NCBI GenBank assembly: GCA_001949185.1
Contig: BDGG01000009.1
Coordinates: 865,347-929,346, forward strand
Reading direction: 5' to 3'
Source: Ramazzottius varieornatus
Lineage: Eukaryota > Tardigrada > Eutardigrada > Parachela > Ramazzottiidae
Length of the DNA stretch: 64,000 bases
The first letter of the stretch is position 1, and every line of letters begins with the position of its first letter. The position numbers and the translations under genes are program-made. Positions 33,371 through 45,300 of the stretch are shown here, piece by piece. The notes under the pieces were generated by a model. It was not told the origin of the DNA. It was given only the letters and a program-made list of their open reading frames with translations, and ran no database searches.

Positions 33371-34143
33371 TCAGATAAGGCTTTTTAATATATAAGACAC
33401 CTTTTCCGGCGATTTCTCTTTGATGTCTTCCGGGTTCGACCGTAGGTCTCTGTCCAGTTCGGGTGGCAGAAACAGGTTGGGAAGTGGGTAATGCATCTCC
33501 GCTGTTCCCTTGTCGTTCACTGAAACAGAAGGACGACGTTAGAACGTTGTCATTTAGCGAGATGTCGGCAGATGAATTCACCTAGAGCGTTTTTCCAAGT
33601 GGCGCACTCTGTCAGCAAATAGCAGTGGAAATGTGCACCACTTGAGAAAATGATCTGGTCGAGTTTGTTTGCGGAAGTGGCGCATGTTTGCGTTGTTATT
33701 GGTTGATAGCATGCGCCACTTGCAAGTATGATCTGGATGAGATTACATTATTAACGTTGCTAAATTTTGGCAACGTCCCAAGTTTTGCTGGATATTAACG
33801 TACGGCATAAGTAGGTGGGACAGCATCGGTCAGAGGAACTCTGGACTTTGTGGCATTGTTGGTCAGTGGGGAGACCTTCGCGCGAGCAGTACAGTTCGGC
33901 ACAGAAGATTTTGCCCTCTAGACAGCTGCACAGAGGCTGACAGGGATCCTTGCTGACGATCTCTTCCACATCGTTACAGGCTGAAATGAAGTTACGTGAT
34001 ACGTCGTCTTGACATCTCAAAACTCATAAAGAAGATTCAGTTCTTCACTTACGGGTTCCAGGTTGAATTCCTTTGCTGACCGGCAAAGCTTGAATGCAGG
34101 CAAACAACGCCAACAGTGTGAAGAAGCTCACTGAAAAAATCAT
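33371..34143 (-). CDS. Small secreted VWC-domain protein 3
   Basis: Three exons, 34053-34143, 33804-33980 and 33371-33519, phases 1 and 1, give 138 residues. Signal peptide at 1-20 (MIFSVSFFTLLALFACIQA). The ten-Cys domain reads PCNDVEEIVS, DPCQPLCSC, IFCAELYC and CCPTYLC. The last exon starts with the family tail (MHYPLP, then LPPE) and runs about 30 residues further with a basic helix-like end. The intron between the first Cys and DPC is absent, as in VWC protein 2, so the four genes fall into two intron patterns. The start ATG at 34143 leads straight into the signal peptide. A double hairpin repeat sits in the last intron. Ligand and role unknown. Confidence 0.8.
33563..33745. repeat. GGCGCAC hairpin repeat, copy 22 (double)
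   Basis: Intronic in VWC protein 3. The junction reads GAGTTTGTTTGCGGAAGTGG, so a full right end abuts the second left stem directly. Confidence 0.9.
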
Positions 34144-34787
34144 GGTCACAATTTTACCGAAAAATAGCTCATACAGTTACACCAAAAAATCTGATCGCGA
34201 CAAGAAAGAATCGCCAAGTTATGAAGCCATGAAAGTTTTCAGTGCGAAAACCATAGTTCAAAATAGTTCGCAGTCGTCAGCCGACGTTTCTGCTTGGCGA
34301 ACCCTTATATACCCTAATGGTTGTGCGAAGAGGTCTTCCGTCAGCTGGCATGGCTCGATCGACGGTTTGGCAACAGGCCTGGAAATGATCAGCAAAGCAG
34401 AGCGGAGCGTGACAAATGTGCCATTAAGATTCTTCCAATCTTTCAACAGACGTTCATTAGCATAATTTTGGAGGCTCATGTAACGAAGCGTCGCGATTGA
34501 TGAGTCTCGCCCTTTGGGTTCCGGTCCCGAAACGCTGGTATGATGATTGATCTGGCCATCGATCTATCAGCTTCTCGATACCAAACACCAAAACTCTGCT
34601 CGAATAACGCGGAGATGCTTACACCGGAAAACTTGAACTGACAACAGGGAAGATTAACGCCACACACGTCAAGGTCGCGTTGCTGTTGAGAAATGTCAAA
34701 AAGATTTCGGATGCGGGTTGCGGCTGTCTCTCTAATTTGAACCTGAACTTCCAGTGTGTTCTTCTATGAAGATCACAGTGCAACAAC

Positions 34788-35853
34788 CAGTGCGTTCACG
34801 CCAAGTTAGTGCAACTCTCTTTTACCTCCCGTGAAAAAATTCAGATCTGGTTTATGTCGCAGACCAATGACTGATTTTTGAGCATCAGTTAATTCTGCCT
34901 CTTCTGGGACGAGCTTCGGTTCCGTGATACCAGCTTGCGTTGTGCCAACTTGACCTGAGACGTCGACGCCAGCGAGACTTTCGAGGCATGACCAGATAAA
35001 TTCGCGCACATGCCCACAGTCGAGTTAAATTCCAAGAAACCATTGATGGTCTTGAACGACGACCACTTGTCTACTAGGTTGTCTGTTGAAATCGGAAAGA
35101 GAAATTTGGTATTTAAATCCGAAATGCAATCGACGTTTTCGTCAGAAATTTGCGATTTTACCGGGAAACCTCGTTGTCTCGAAAAATCATGCTGGCCGCG
35201 AAAATCGCCGTAGCACCAAAAACTTGCCCTTTCCAGCTATTCACATGATTCACTTGATCTTGAATGAAGTACCATCAATAAAATGAAACTAAGAATTTCT
35301 TGAAAAGTGATCAAAACCTATAAAAGTGGGTAAAGGGTGAAATTCAACATGGAGTGCCTGTCCTCCAGAGAAGACCTTCCTTCCCCAAAATCATAATTTT
35401 ATAGTGATTGCCAAGGTGCTGTTTCTAATATTAGAACAAAGGTGTCCGTACTTGTGCTGGCCGCATGTTCACTGACAGAGAAAACATCCGTCTTTAAGAG
35501 TAAATCGGTGCCGCACTGCAAAAGCAAGTGGCGGAAGGTGAACAATTGTTTCTCTCTGAAATACAGTGAGTAGGGAGAATTCGCATGCTGAGTACCGTTG
35601 GACGATCCTCACCTGTGATTGAAACTATGTTCTAAACGGAAGTTTCCTTCCTGTCGTGAAAGCTGTTCGAACAAAAGCTGGCTCAGAAGATGCTCTATCA
35701 CTGAAAAATACCAGCGGAAAGATACGGGATTTTTTCGACGAGTACTGTAATGCTTCATGAGGGATGTTTCGCGCGTATGATGAGTGAAGTTCATGAAGCA
35801 TTACAGTACAGTTTTTTCTCTAAAAGTTGCACTAACTTGGCGTGAACGCACTG
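34788..35853. repeat. Element bounded by about 30-bp inverted repeats
   Basis: CAGTGCGTTCACGCCAAGTT plus TAGTGCAACT on the left recurs as its reverse complement near 35820-35852. The arms are about 1 kb apart, like termini of a small non-autonomous transposon. No transposase is encoded between them. Confidence 0.6.
35742..35809. repeat. Perfect 19-bp-stem hairpin
   Basis: GTACTGTAATGCTTCATGA at 35742-35760 pairs exactly with TCATGAAGCATTACAGTAC at 35791-35809, leaving a 30-nt loop. It lies just inside the right arm of the larger inverted repeat. Confidence 0.8.
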
Positions 35854-36822
35854 AAGTATAATTTGTCGCTCCGAAGAGCTTCTGTCGTCGAAAAGTAGGA
35901 AGGTTGGACCGCGCAGGACGGATGTTCCACACATTACAACTAGGCTTCCAAAGGTGCGCAGTGGGTACTTAGCGCTATCGCGCATCGAATAACAGTTCAC
36001 TCTCGTCATTAGAGTTCCAACTATAGATTATTGGCAAATTGGCAATACGGAAGGAAGAATGGATGAGAAGGCAGTGACGAAGGGATCGATCATGTTTACT
36101 TTAGAGAACATCCCTTTGTCCAGCTTCGAGAGTTGTACGGAAGGTACTCGAGTTTTTTTGTGGCCCCTGAAATATAAACGAACAGGCAGGCGTAATCATG
36201 GATGGGGTGTTCTAATTCTCTCTGTACTACACCTCGTTTCCTTTGATCCCAGCCTCTAGAAACACAGAAGCTGAGTATTTGTGGTGGAACTTTGCTGCAA
36301 AAAGAGTCTTCTTATCGTTGGGTCCTTCCGGCAGTTTTTGTCATCCCCCGCAACGGTATAGGCCAGTAACCACACGACGCCGTCCGCTCATCTAAAACCC
36401 TGACCGTATAGTAGAACGTCTGAACGAGGCCGCTCTGAAGAACGAATTTTGAATGATGCGGGACTGAACGACCCCCAGTTTCGAGCGCCAGTCCGTGGGG
36501 AAAATCTGGCTGGTGAGAATAGCTGGAATTTTTATTGATCCATTAGCGAATGCTATTTCTACCATACGTTTATACCTGCTGGTGACAGGAGGAAGCTGTT
36601 GAGCAGGCGGTGACGTCAGGTCCACCGACTGAAGCGGGCGATGACAGTCCGACCTATCGATCTGAGTGGCGCACCTGGGCATGGGCATGCAGAGAAGAAG
36701 CTCAGCTCGATCCTTCAGATATTCATTCCTGTTGGGGACCATCGATTTGAATATCGTAAGTTTTTCTTTGTCATGAGCAGCTGTGCACTCCTACCTTTAT
36801 TTACTTAGATTCGGGATCAGCC

Positions 36823-38699
36823 ATGTTGTGGCAGGACAAGGACATCCGGCTGGACTGCAGCAAAGAGTAGGTGGCATTTCCCGTCGACTCATATGTCAAA
36901 TCCTCACACTGTATCTGGTGAAGCGTTGCCTTTCCTTTCTAAATGAGCAAGCACGTTTCGTAGGCAGCTGAAGCTTCGTAATGGAGAATCGCTACTGGAC
37001 AAACTGGACTCGATCGAAGATACCAAAGCAAACACCGGCGAAAGAGGTTTGAATGCAGGCCACAGGCTCACCTTAGCTGGACTCTCCCATCTCGGCACGA
37101 GCTTCCATGTACGAAATCAAAGCCAGTTGTATTTTGCAGGGACATTATACGTTTCCAATTTACGCCTCATCTGGATCTCCAGCCAGCTAGCCAGAGTGAA
37201 CATCTGTAAGTTATCTTCCTCATTTTCTTTTTATGTGAAATTTGACGTGATTGCTGGTCTAGCTCTGGGATACAACTGCATCAGCAATGTATCCATCCGA
37301 AGTACCGTCTCGGTGAGTAAGTTGTGAGGTCCACAGCGTTGTTGTTTCTGTGATCCTGTCACATAAGTTTTGCTATATTTGTAGAAATTACGGGGACATG
37401 TCGAATCACTATACATCTACGCCAAATGCGCCACTGCGCGCTTCGAGTTCATTTTCTCCTCTCTGGTATGTCCGAGTGTTGGCCGACCTTCTTCAATTCT
37501 ACCCAGTTTGCCGGACTTTTCGATGACAGATTCCGGGTTCGGTCAGACTGTACGCGGTGGTCAATTCAGTCTTCCGGTACGATGCAGATAGGTGGCCTGT
37601 ATCGTGTCTGTACGTGCAACAAGGCTATGTTGACCGCAGGGCCTACGACTCTTCCCGACTGTACCGCGAAATCAAACTGCGAGGGGCCGTGGTCGAAGGG
37701 TCCTCGCTGAAACTTCTGCCTGACGAACAACTGGTGGAACAGGTGGAAGGGGTGTTCAACTTGACCAGCGACACCGGCGTCCTCGGCGGACTCTTCATTA
37801 CCAATGTCCGCATAGTGTGGTACTCCGCACTGAACGACAACTATAACATCAGTGTTCCCTTTCTTGCGATGGTATGTTTCTCGCGACAAGTTTTAGTACC
37901 TTCAATAATTGTTTTGTCGCACGAGTCTGAGAGACGGGCAGACGAGAGGTACATTATTTTCATCTCGAATGGCGCACGTTGTTGGTCAATAATAACGACA
38001 ACATGCGCCACTCCGGGAACTTAGCAACAACGTAATTCGAACTGGCGCACGCTGCGGCTAATAACAATGAAAAAGTGCGCCACTTGAGGTACGTTTCAAG
38101 ATGAAAATCGTTTGCGAAACGTCCCGTTTTGACGTGTCAGATCCTCTTACAGAAAACGATCCGGGCCAACCAAACCAAATACGGCGCCGCAATGGTCATC
38201 GAGTCATTTACGGACGGATCGACCTGCAACCTAGGCTTCCGAATCGACCCTCCAGAGAAACTTCAGAGTACCTTGAAGAAGATCCAGAACCTGCATACCC
38301 TGTTCTCTAAATCACCCATCTTCGGACTACGGGAACTTCGCGCCGACCAGGCAAGTTACTGTACTTTCTTTTCAACGTGCAAGTTGGACGTTCTACCCTA
38401 CGAGGTGTGATCTTTAAAGGCACCACAAGCAGTACCGGAAGTTCTCAAGGATACACCCGGCAGTACCACAGGTTTCGAAGCGGTACCAAAGGTGGACGCC
38501 TTAGCGGTAAGTCGATATTCTTACAGCAAAAACTAAATTCTGTGCTGCTGGGTTTTCATAACATCTTTGTCCTTAGATGTACTATATTGATGGCGGGAAC
38601 AAACAGGACCGCAAAATCGTGTTTTCAAAAGAGATTGGTCTCGCCATCGAAGAACCGCCGAATGGAATGACTCTGGCAGACCTGTGGAACCCACTGTGA
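36823..38699 (+). CDS. bbs5: BBS5, BBSome subunit
   Basis: Ten exons: 36823-36866, 36964-37046, 37140-37205, 37263-37312, 37385-37465, 37530-37576, 37640-37871, 38153-38350, 38420-38506 and 38577-38699; all phases agree; 336 residues against 341 in human. BBS5 contributes PH-like domains to the BBSome coat that moves membrane proteins in and out of cilia and binds phosphoinositides. Seen: LDSIEDTKANTGERG, VSNLRLIWIS, LGYNCISNVSIR and ARFEFIFSSL in the first PH-like half; FITNVRIVWYSALNDNYNIS and LGFRIDPPEKLQ in the second; the C-terminal KEIGLAIEE and LADLWNPL. The intron after the eighth exon begins with GC instead of GT (GACCAG then GCAAGT). A ciliary gene is expected to serve sensory neurons here. 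Confidence 0.95.
37935..38125. repeat. GGCGCAC hairpin repeat, copy 23 (double)
   Basis: Intronic in BBS5, two hairpins with loops in opposite orientation. Confidence 0.9.
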
Positions 38700-39283
38700 A
38701 ATTTGTCTTTGGACCCGTGTACTGTCCCCTTTCAGATTTTCTGAAAAGACCTCTTTTTCTCGTCGGATGGAACGACCAATGCAGGGCCGGTGCGAAGTTT
38801 CCTCTCTGTGATCACACACAGTCTGGAACGAGGGAATAACTTCTGTAAATGTGGACTTCCCCAAAGTGCCGCTCTGCTAAAATTAGATTTCGCGTGCTGA
38901 AAGATGCCTTGAATTTGTCACGAGTTGCTTGCCGTACAAAAGAAGATAAGTGTTTGTCAGACAGCTTTACGGCGCCGTCACGACAGGAATGACGTGGTGG
39001 GGGAGGTGCAGAAAAAAATTCTAGAGCAGTGGTCGACCATGTCGGATATCAGACTTGGTGATTGATGGTCGCACTGGTGTCATGAGACCTTCATTGCATC
39101 AGCTGCATCGTGTTAGCGGTTCCCTGACACATTTTGGTTCGCTGGACCTCTGGGACCCAGGCGGACCTATACGTAATCATAGTCAACTTCCGGCATGCAG
39201 TATTCCGTTGCAGCCGGCAGCACCCCTGCTTTCGTCCGCCAAGTTCACGTTTTTATTGAGCCACAGTTACAAAATTACAGAAA

Positions 39284-39404
39284 GAGAGCGCGATAAACAA
39301 ATTCAATCAGATCGGTTTTCAAAGTAGCGCACGTTTTTACTGTTGGCAGGAAACGTGCGCCACTTGGGAGAGCGATCTGGCTGAGTTTGTTGACCGAGCT
39401 CTCA
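39284..39404. repeat. GGCGCAC hairpin repeat, copy 24
   Basis: Single hairpin; right end GAGTTTGTTGACCGAGCTCTC. Confidence 0.9.
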
Positions 39405-40064
39405 AATCATGTTAAAATATCCTCAAATTGGATTCAGTTGGACGCGAATGGGTCTCTGAACAAATATGCAAGCGGTCCGTAGATTGTCATGACAGTGTCA
39501 GTTAAGATAATCTAATGAAATGATTTATCTGCTCCTGGAAGTGCGACCGCATAAATCAAGAAGCCCTCAGCCATAATTGAATAGCTTACTAATTATCCGG
39601 GACCATTTTAGTTTCTCGTTTGCTATTCTAAAATCTCGTGGTGGTGTACGTGGGAGTTTCTCGAAGTAGCGGGGCAACATTGTCATTTATGGTTATCCAT
39701 CTTGGAAGATGCAAAGCCCGGTGAGTCAGAAGACCGACACAGGAATCGGCGCCAAATCGTGTCACACTCGCTTTATTTTTGACCAAGTCTGTGTGGGCAG
39801 CTGTCACTTTCAGCATTATTTTGCTATAAATTCCGACCAACGAAGCAGCCCGCGGAACATAATTAAAGTCTTTTGTGCTTTCGCAATCATTCTCTTCCTT
39901 CAAATAAACCCACCAGTCAAAATCATCTGATTTCGTGTGGACTTTCGGTGTTTCTTGCAACTGGATCGTCCTTGTCCGGATATTTAAACTTTGACCTGCT
40001 ATTTCCGTGTTCTCCTGAAGGTATATTTCTCGTTGTTAACGGCGTTTCTCGTTTGCAAGATGCG

Positions 40065-40256
40065 TAGGTCAGTAGACGAAGCGTACTAGATCGTTTTCCC
40101 GAGTGGCGCACATTTCCAGCTGATATTACTGAAACAGTGCGCCACTTGGGAAAACAGTCATATCGAGCTTGCATGCCGAAGTGGTGCACGTTCTCACTGC
40201 GACCAAGTGAGCCCCGTCGAAAATCGGTCTTGTGCAGATTTGTTTGCCCAGCTTCC
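40065..40256. repeat. GGCGCAC hairpin repeat, copy 25 (double)
   Basis: First hairpin intact; second truncated. Junction GCTTGCATGCCGAAGTGG is of the same class as in copies 22 and 33. Confidence 0.85.
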
Positions 40257-40977
40257 AAACGTCTTTCTCGCCTGCTTGGCGAGCGACATATCTTGACCCT
40301 AAGTAGCTATCAAGCCATTACGGCGTATTGCATGCGGATTTCCGTCGGCAACCAAAGTGAATCCTGGGGAGCCGATAAGTGGTTTGATATGACGCAAACC
40401 GTCACAAAGCATCCTGCCTGTCAGTCTGTGGGGAGCCAACTATGGACAAAAACATTCAATAAGAGGTGGCCGCAGTGGCATGCATCACAATCATTTTGTT
40501 ATCCCTTCCCATAAGTTGCAAAGGATAACTACTGGGTGAGCCTGACCCGCTGGGCCAGTTCCGTGCCCACCGCGTCGGTTACGTACCTACGAAGCCAAAG
40601 CTAGGGAATAAAAACTGACGCAGACAGAGTCTTGTCAACTTACGTGTCAGATTCATCATTGCTTCTCCCCTAGTCTGAGCTTAACTCTCAATATCCCCCC
40701 AATCCTTAGATAACTTGATCGTTATTTCTCCCGCAAAATTTACGTCAGAGTATACTAAGTCTCTAGTCTAAACTGCGTATCAATCTAAAAAATCTTTGCA
40801 GTTCCCAACAAGGAAGTACTCCACCGGAAGCTAGCGGGGTTTGAGCCATTCTTAAGCATCTGCCACAGCTCGGTCTTTTTTGTGGATCTTTACTGCGCTT
40901 CAGTCGACCCTGATCTTCTCTCGCTCCGAGGACTTCTTTGAATTCTCCGAGGAGCAGAGCGTACCTGCCTGTTGACG

Positions 40978-41659
40978 ATGAAGCCCGAGGTGGCATACTT
41001 CCTGGTGTCCGTTTGCCTGGTCCTTTGTCTTTCACAACATTCCCTTGCCGCGCCGGTCTCCGGAAAGAAAATGCTGAGTGGAATTTCGATATGCATAAGT
41101 AAGTCGGGCATTTCCTACTTTTAACATTGTGACGGGCTTCCGGGTTTCTGCATCACATAGCTGACTGTCTTTTGCCTTCTTGCAGCCAACTGCGCACAAT
41201 GCCATGACCTGGTGGGAGATATTTTCGATCACCGGCAGTGCAGCCGCGACTGCGTGAAGAGGAAGGGACTTCAACTACCAGACTGCACGAACCCTATGGT
41301 AAATTCATTACGTTCTTCTTTTTCTGATACTTCCCGCGATACGCCTGAGACTTAGGTTTAGACGCTCGGAAAGATTAGCTATACCAAGTAGCGCACGCTT
41401 CCAGCCTACAACACTCGGAGCGTGCGCCGCTTTGAGAAACAGTCAAACTCGACCAGATCGTTCTCTGAAGTGCCGCACACTTCCAGACAATATTACTGAC
41501 AAAGTCAGCCGCTTAGAAACAACTGAGTCTTTTCGCCGCGCCTCGAGTTACTGTACAACAGAATCTAACGTTAGGAGGAAAAAAATCTGATTACACCTCC
41601 TGCTCTTACAGTCGATCAAGGAATACCTGAATTTGAAAGTCCCCATGAATCCGGAATAA
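40978..41659 (+). CDS. Eh: Eclosion hormone precursor B
   Basis: Three exons, 40978-41098, 41186-41298 and 41612-41659, phases 1 and 0, give 93 residues. Residues 1-25 are a signal peptide (YFLVSVCLVLCLSQHSLA). The mature peptide matches the eclosion hormone pattern with six Cys: ISICITNCAQC, HDLVGDIFDHRQC, SRDC and QLPDC, ending in SIKEYLNL. It is closest to copy A, sharing NCAQCHD and the final helix. Intron 1 is at the same place as in A and C; intron 2 lies after the last Cys, unlike either. It contains a double hairpin repeat. Ecdysis-triggering function is inferred from the family. Confidence 0.92.
41362..41545. repeat. GGCGCAC hairpin repeat, copy 26 (double)
   Basis: In intron 2 of eclosion hormone B; inner junction keeps AACTCGACCAGATCGTTC. 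Confidence 0.9.
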
Positions 41660-42315
41660 CCATCGACAACGCGACGTTGCACGATTACACCGAAGAGTTT
41701 CCGAAGACATTCCTGGAAGGCTGGTTGGGCTGCTCACCTGCACGAGCAATGGCTGTTGGCTGAATACGCTAGGAAAAGTTCGGCTTCACTGATTTTTTTA
41801 TAATTTACTTCGAGGCTGGTTTATGGTAGACTGTTGAAAAAAATCTGCCCTTTAGAAGTTATTGGGACTTTGTTGATGTCGAGATTTCTTTCAGCAATAG
41901 GAATATTCGCACGATTTTGTTTTTCTCTCCACACTCTCTGTCGATCACATTCCCAGCTGACGCAAATTAAAATGCTTGCTGTTTCTCAAAATGTTTACAC
42001 CACATGCAATGAGTTTTCTGGTAGTCCTCAAAGAAAATTTCATTTGACGGAGGTCAAAAGAATGCCCTCCCAGAAGCTTTTGGACTTAATTGCTTCAGAC
42101 AGCCATCTTTACCCGCTCGAGCTGGCTAGATAGCGTCACAGTTCTTACAGCTAATCCATACTTCTTGATGCAATCCATGCTTACGCACCACTGGATCCAG
42201 CCAGCACTTTTCCGGTTGACTGCATGGACCTAAAATACTCCAGCTCAAACTTACGCCGGAGATTATGCCTTGATTAAAATCTAAGTTATCAAGAGAGCCT
42301 ACTCACTCTCGGAAA
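41660..42315. other. Intergenic
   Basis: 3' end of eclosion hormone B and promoter of the Ig/Sushi gene. No repeat or exon recognised. Confidence 0.5.
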
Positions 42316-45300
42316 ATGGATGCTGTTGGGTTTCCTTTGTTCTTTGGTGTCGTTACGACGATGGTGGTCATCCCGAACCTTCTTATAAGTGAGTTGTTCT
42401 CTTCCTGCCTCCTTACCCTCAAGTGGCAAACAGGTTTCGGTAGATGTATAGTCTCTTCCTTGTAGATTGCGTACCTGCTGCCGATACTCCTTTGACCAAC
42501 GCAAGCATTCCGTCCCACTGCCCACCTCTGAAAATTTACTTCCCGGCTTTCAAAGGTGGCGTTAGCAGTCCGGACGCTACAACGGTAACACGCTACGAGC
42601 ACCTGGACTCCGTCCTCATATCCAACGCCACAGGAGCTGATGGCAGCAGACGAGAGTGCCAGTTTGTCTGCTTATATGGCCAGGTAAGTTCCCCAGAACT
42701 CTACTCAACAACAAGGAGGACTTACGTACCGTAGTTGCTACCTTCCGACCGTAAACGGGAAGCTGAGGCAGTGCTACGGGTCCTGTCATGTGGCGCCGTC
42801 TGGTGCGGAGTTTTGAACCTTAGAGCCCGCCGTCAATTCATTGAGTAGGTGCTTGATTGACCATGTCTTGTTCTAGTGGACTGGTCCATTGTGTCGAAGG
42901 ATGGACATGCTACAAAAGGCGGATCCAAACTATCAACCCGTATGGCAGGTGAGGAAGCTTCTTCGCACCTAAAAGAACCTTTCAGTCCTACTTTGTTCCC
43001 TGTAGTCCTGTTACTTCGATCCGGCCACGTATGTCAACGTGACAGTCTTCTACAATGGACAGAACATCAGCGAGCCGATGTCCGGATCGAGCGTCAGCAG
43101 CGGCGGACTCTTCAGTACCTACAGCTCAAAGATCACCGTATTTCCGCATGGAAGTCGACTCATGTTCAGGTGTAAGGAAGTGGGGACTTTCATATTTCAC
43201 GGACCTTCGGTGATGCTCTGTTCCAATGGCCAGTGGGAGGCTATGCCACAGCGAGCTGGAAGTCAAGCGGAGCGACTGTCGGTGCAGCATCCCACATGCG
43301 AAGCGATACCCGAGCTGGAGAGTAATCTGGACGAGAAGCTGCTGTATCCTCCCATCATCACCTACGCCGCTTACGGGAACGGCATGGCGGCGCCTTACTT
43401 CGACGGTCGTCTTCTGGTTTATCCAGGATCAGACTTGAATCTGGGTCGGTAATGAACAGATTATGCGTGCGACATGAAAACAACGATGAACAAGGTTTCA
43501 ACTGACACGAAACTTCCGACCGACACACCTGGTAGCATCCAGTAAACCCCTTGTTGGCCATATGTTCTTTTCCTCCTAGAGGAACTTGCAGGACCTACAA
43601 AATGGAAAACCGTTCACCGCGTGAAAGCCGTGAAGAATAGAAAATGAATAATCTGGAAACATGAAGCAATCAGAAGCTTTCAATCAAATGGATCCGGTTG
43701 ATTGAACCGATGCTAACCGGAAGTTACTCCGTGACGTCACTGTGGACAGAATTACTCGCAATGACGTCATGGTTTTGTTAGGTTGAAATACCACTGCCGT
43801 CATCTCTCCGACTCCAAGTCCGACTACCCTCGTCCGCCATATCCCTCTCTTTAATTCTTCCTTTGAAGAAATATGATAAGTACTAATGCCTAAATAATTC
43901 GCTACACTTCCGCGTAGTGGTGACAGTGCAGGATTAAGGCTTTAGAACATCCGGTTGTTACTGTATGGTTTCCTTGTTTCAGGATGCATTTACGAGCCCA
44001 GACGCCTTGGACCTCCTCAATGGTACGCCAAGGGGGAATTTTGTTCTGGTGTATAGTTCGGATTGGTTAATACATATACTTTGATATTGTTTTTCTTGAC
44101 TAGGACATGGAGCAAGTCCATCAATCAAGTGCAAGCCCAGTCGCAATGGACCAGGAATCTTCGGAGGAACAAAATGGTGCGTATGGCAAAGTTCCCTTTT
44201 AGAACCGAGCCAAGTTAACGGGATAAGGCGACCGTGTTGTCTCAATAAAACGGTCAGGCTACATTTCTTTTAGGAATGGCGTCTGCAAATCCTGAAGATA
44301 AAGCCAGCCGATTCCGGGAAATACACTTGCCTCACTCCTGCGGGAAGCAGTCACAGCATCGTTGTGGAAGTGTCAGGCAAGCTCGTATAAAAGCATGATG
44401 GTCGTTTCCTGATTAGATTTGTGACGCATTACAGCTCTTTAAGGGATCGATACTCTTATCGAGATTGATGACTAAATTGAATTCAAATGATAGCTGTGGA
44501 TTGCCCTCGACCTTGGGAGGACGAAGAGCTTCTCACTATGGGTACTTTCCAGTTTAATACCACAGCGAGTTTCTCCTGCGTATCCGGCCATCGGCTGATC
44601 GGTCCAACGGAGCTTTTCTGCCAGCTCAATGGCCAGTGGAATGCGCCTGTTCCGACTTGTGTTCCTGTCAGCTGCCCGCTTCTCAACTTCACCGATCCCC
44701 GATTATACATTGAGGCAAATGGCACGGCCTACGACGACCTCGCAGTTTTCAGTTGTGCTGCTGGCTTTTCCCTGAAAGGTCCATAAAAAACCTATAAAAC
44801 TCTCACCACCTACATTACACCTGTTTAATATAGAGCAAAAAAGGGGGCTTTTTAAAAACCGCAGGAATATATTAATTACGCTGCAGCTCAGTACTGTAGA
44901 GAAACTCGACTAGATCGTTTTCTGAAATGGCGCACGCTTTCAGTCAATAACACAGAAACCGCGCGCCACTTCGGAATACGGTCTTGTTTGTTCGCCGAAC
45001 TTGCTGTGTGTATTTCAGAATGCTTTCTTGCAGGATCGAGCACATCGAAATGCACGTCGAACGGAACATGGTCCCACCCAGTAATTATTCTCTCAAAATT
45101 TAGTTATATCGGTTGTGGCTTGAAAAAGATGCAAGAGTCCCAACCAGGTTTTCCTTTAGATGCCCACGTGTGACCATGTTTACTGTCCTGGGTTCCAGCC
45201 TCCGAAGAACGGTTACGCTCTAGAGACAATACATGAGAAGTACTTGGTGGGGAAGGTCGTGCACTTCTCCTGTCACAAAGGCTTCATGGCTACGGGTCCA

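Larger units (their letters stand above)
34144..36822. other. 2.7 kb without a confirmed gene
   Basis: Between VWC protein 3 (-) and BBS5 (+). It has no copy of the hairpin repeat but holds an inverted repeat pair (34788-35853) and a perfect-stem hairpin. A minus-strand frame at 36392-36742 starts with ATG and has a good splice donor near 36572, and another frame lies at 34806-35009; either could be exons of an unrecognised gene, but I found no continuation or similarity. Confidence 0.4.
38700..40977. other. 2.3 kb intergenic
   Basis: Between BBS5 and eclosion hormone B, both on +. It carries one single and one double hairpin repeat; open frames near 39.6-40.0 kb lack similarity or splice support. 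Confidence 0.5.

Noticed and set aside
34806-35009. Minus-strand exon-like frame with a donor at its end
   Set aside because: Lies inside the inverted-repeat element, has no acceptor, and links to no other exon.
36392-36742. Minus-strand frame of 116 codons upstream of BBS5
   Set aside because: It has a plausible ATG and donor, but no second exon or similarity was found; it may be 5' UTR.
39628-39960. 110-codon minus-strand frame in the BBS5-eclosion hormone B spacer
   Set aside because: No start context, splice support or similarity.
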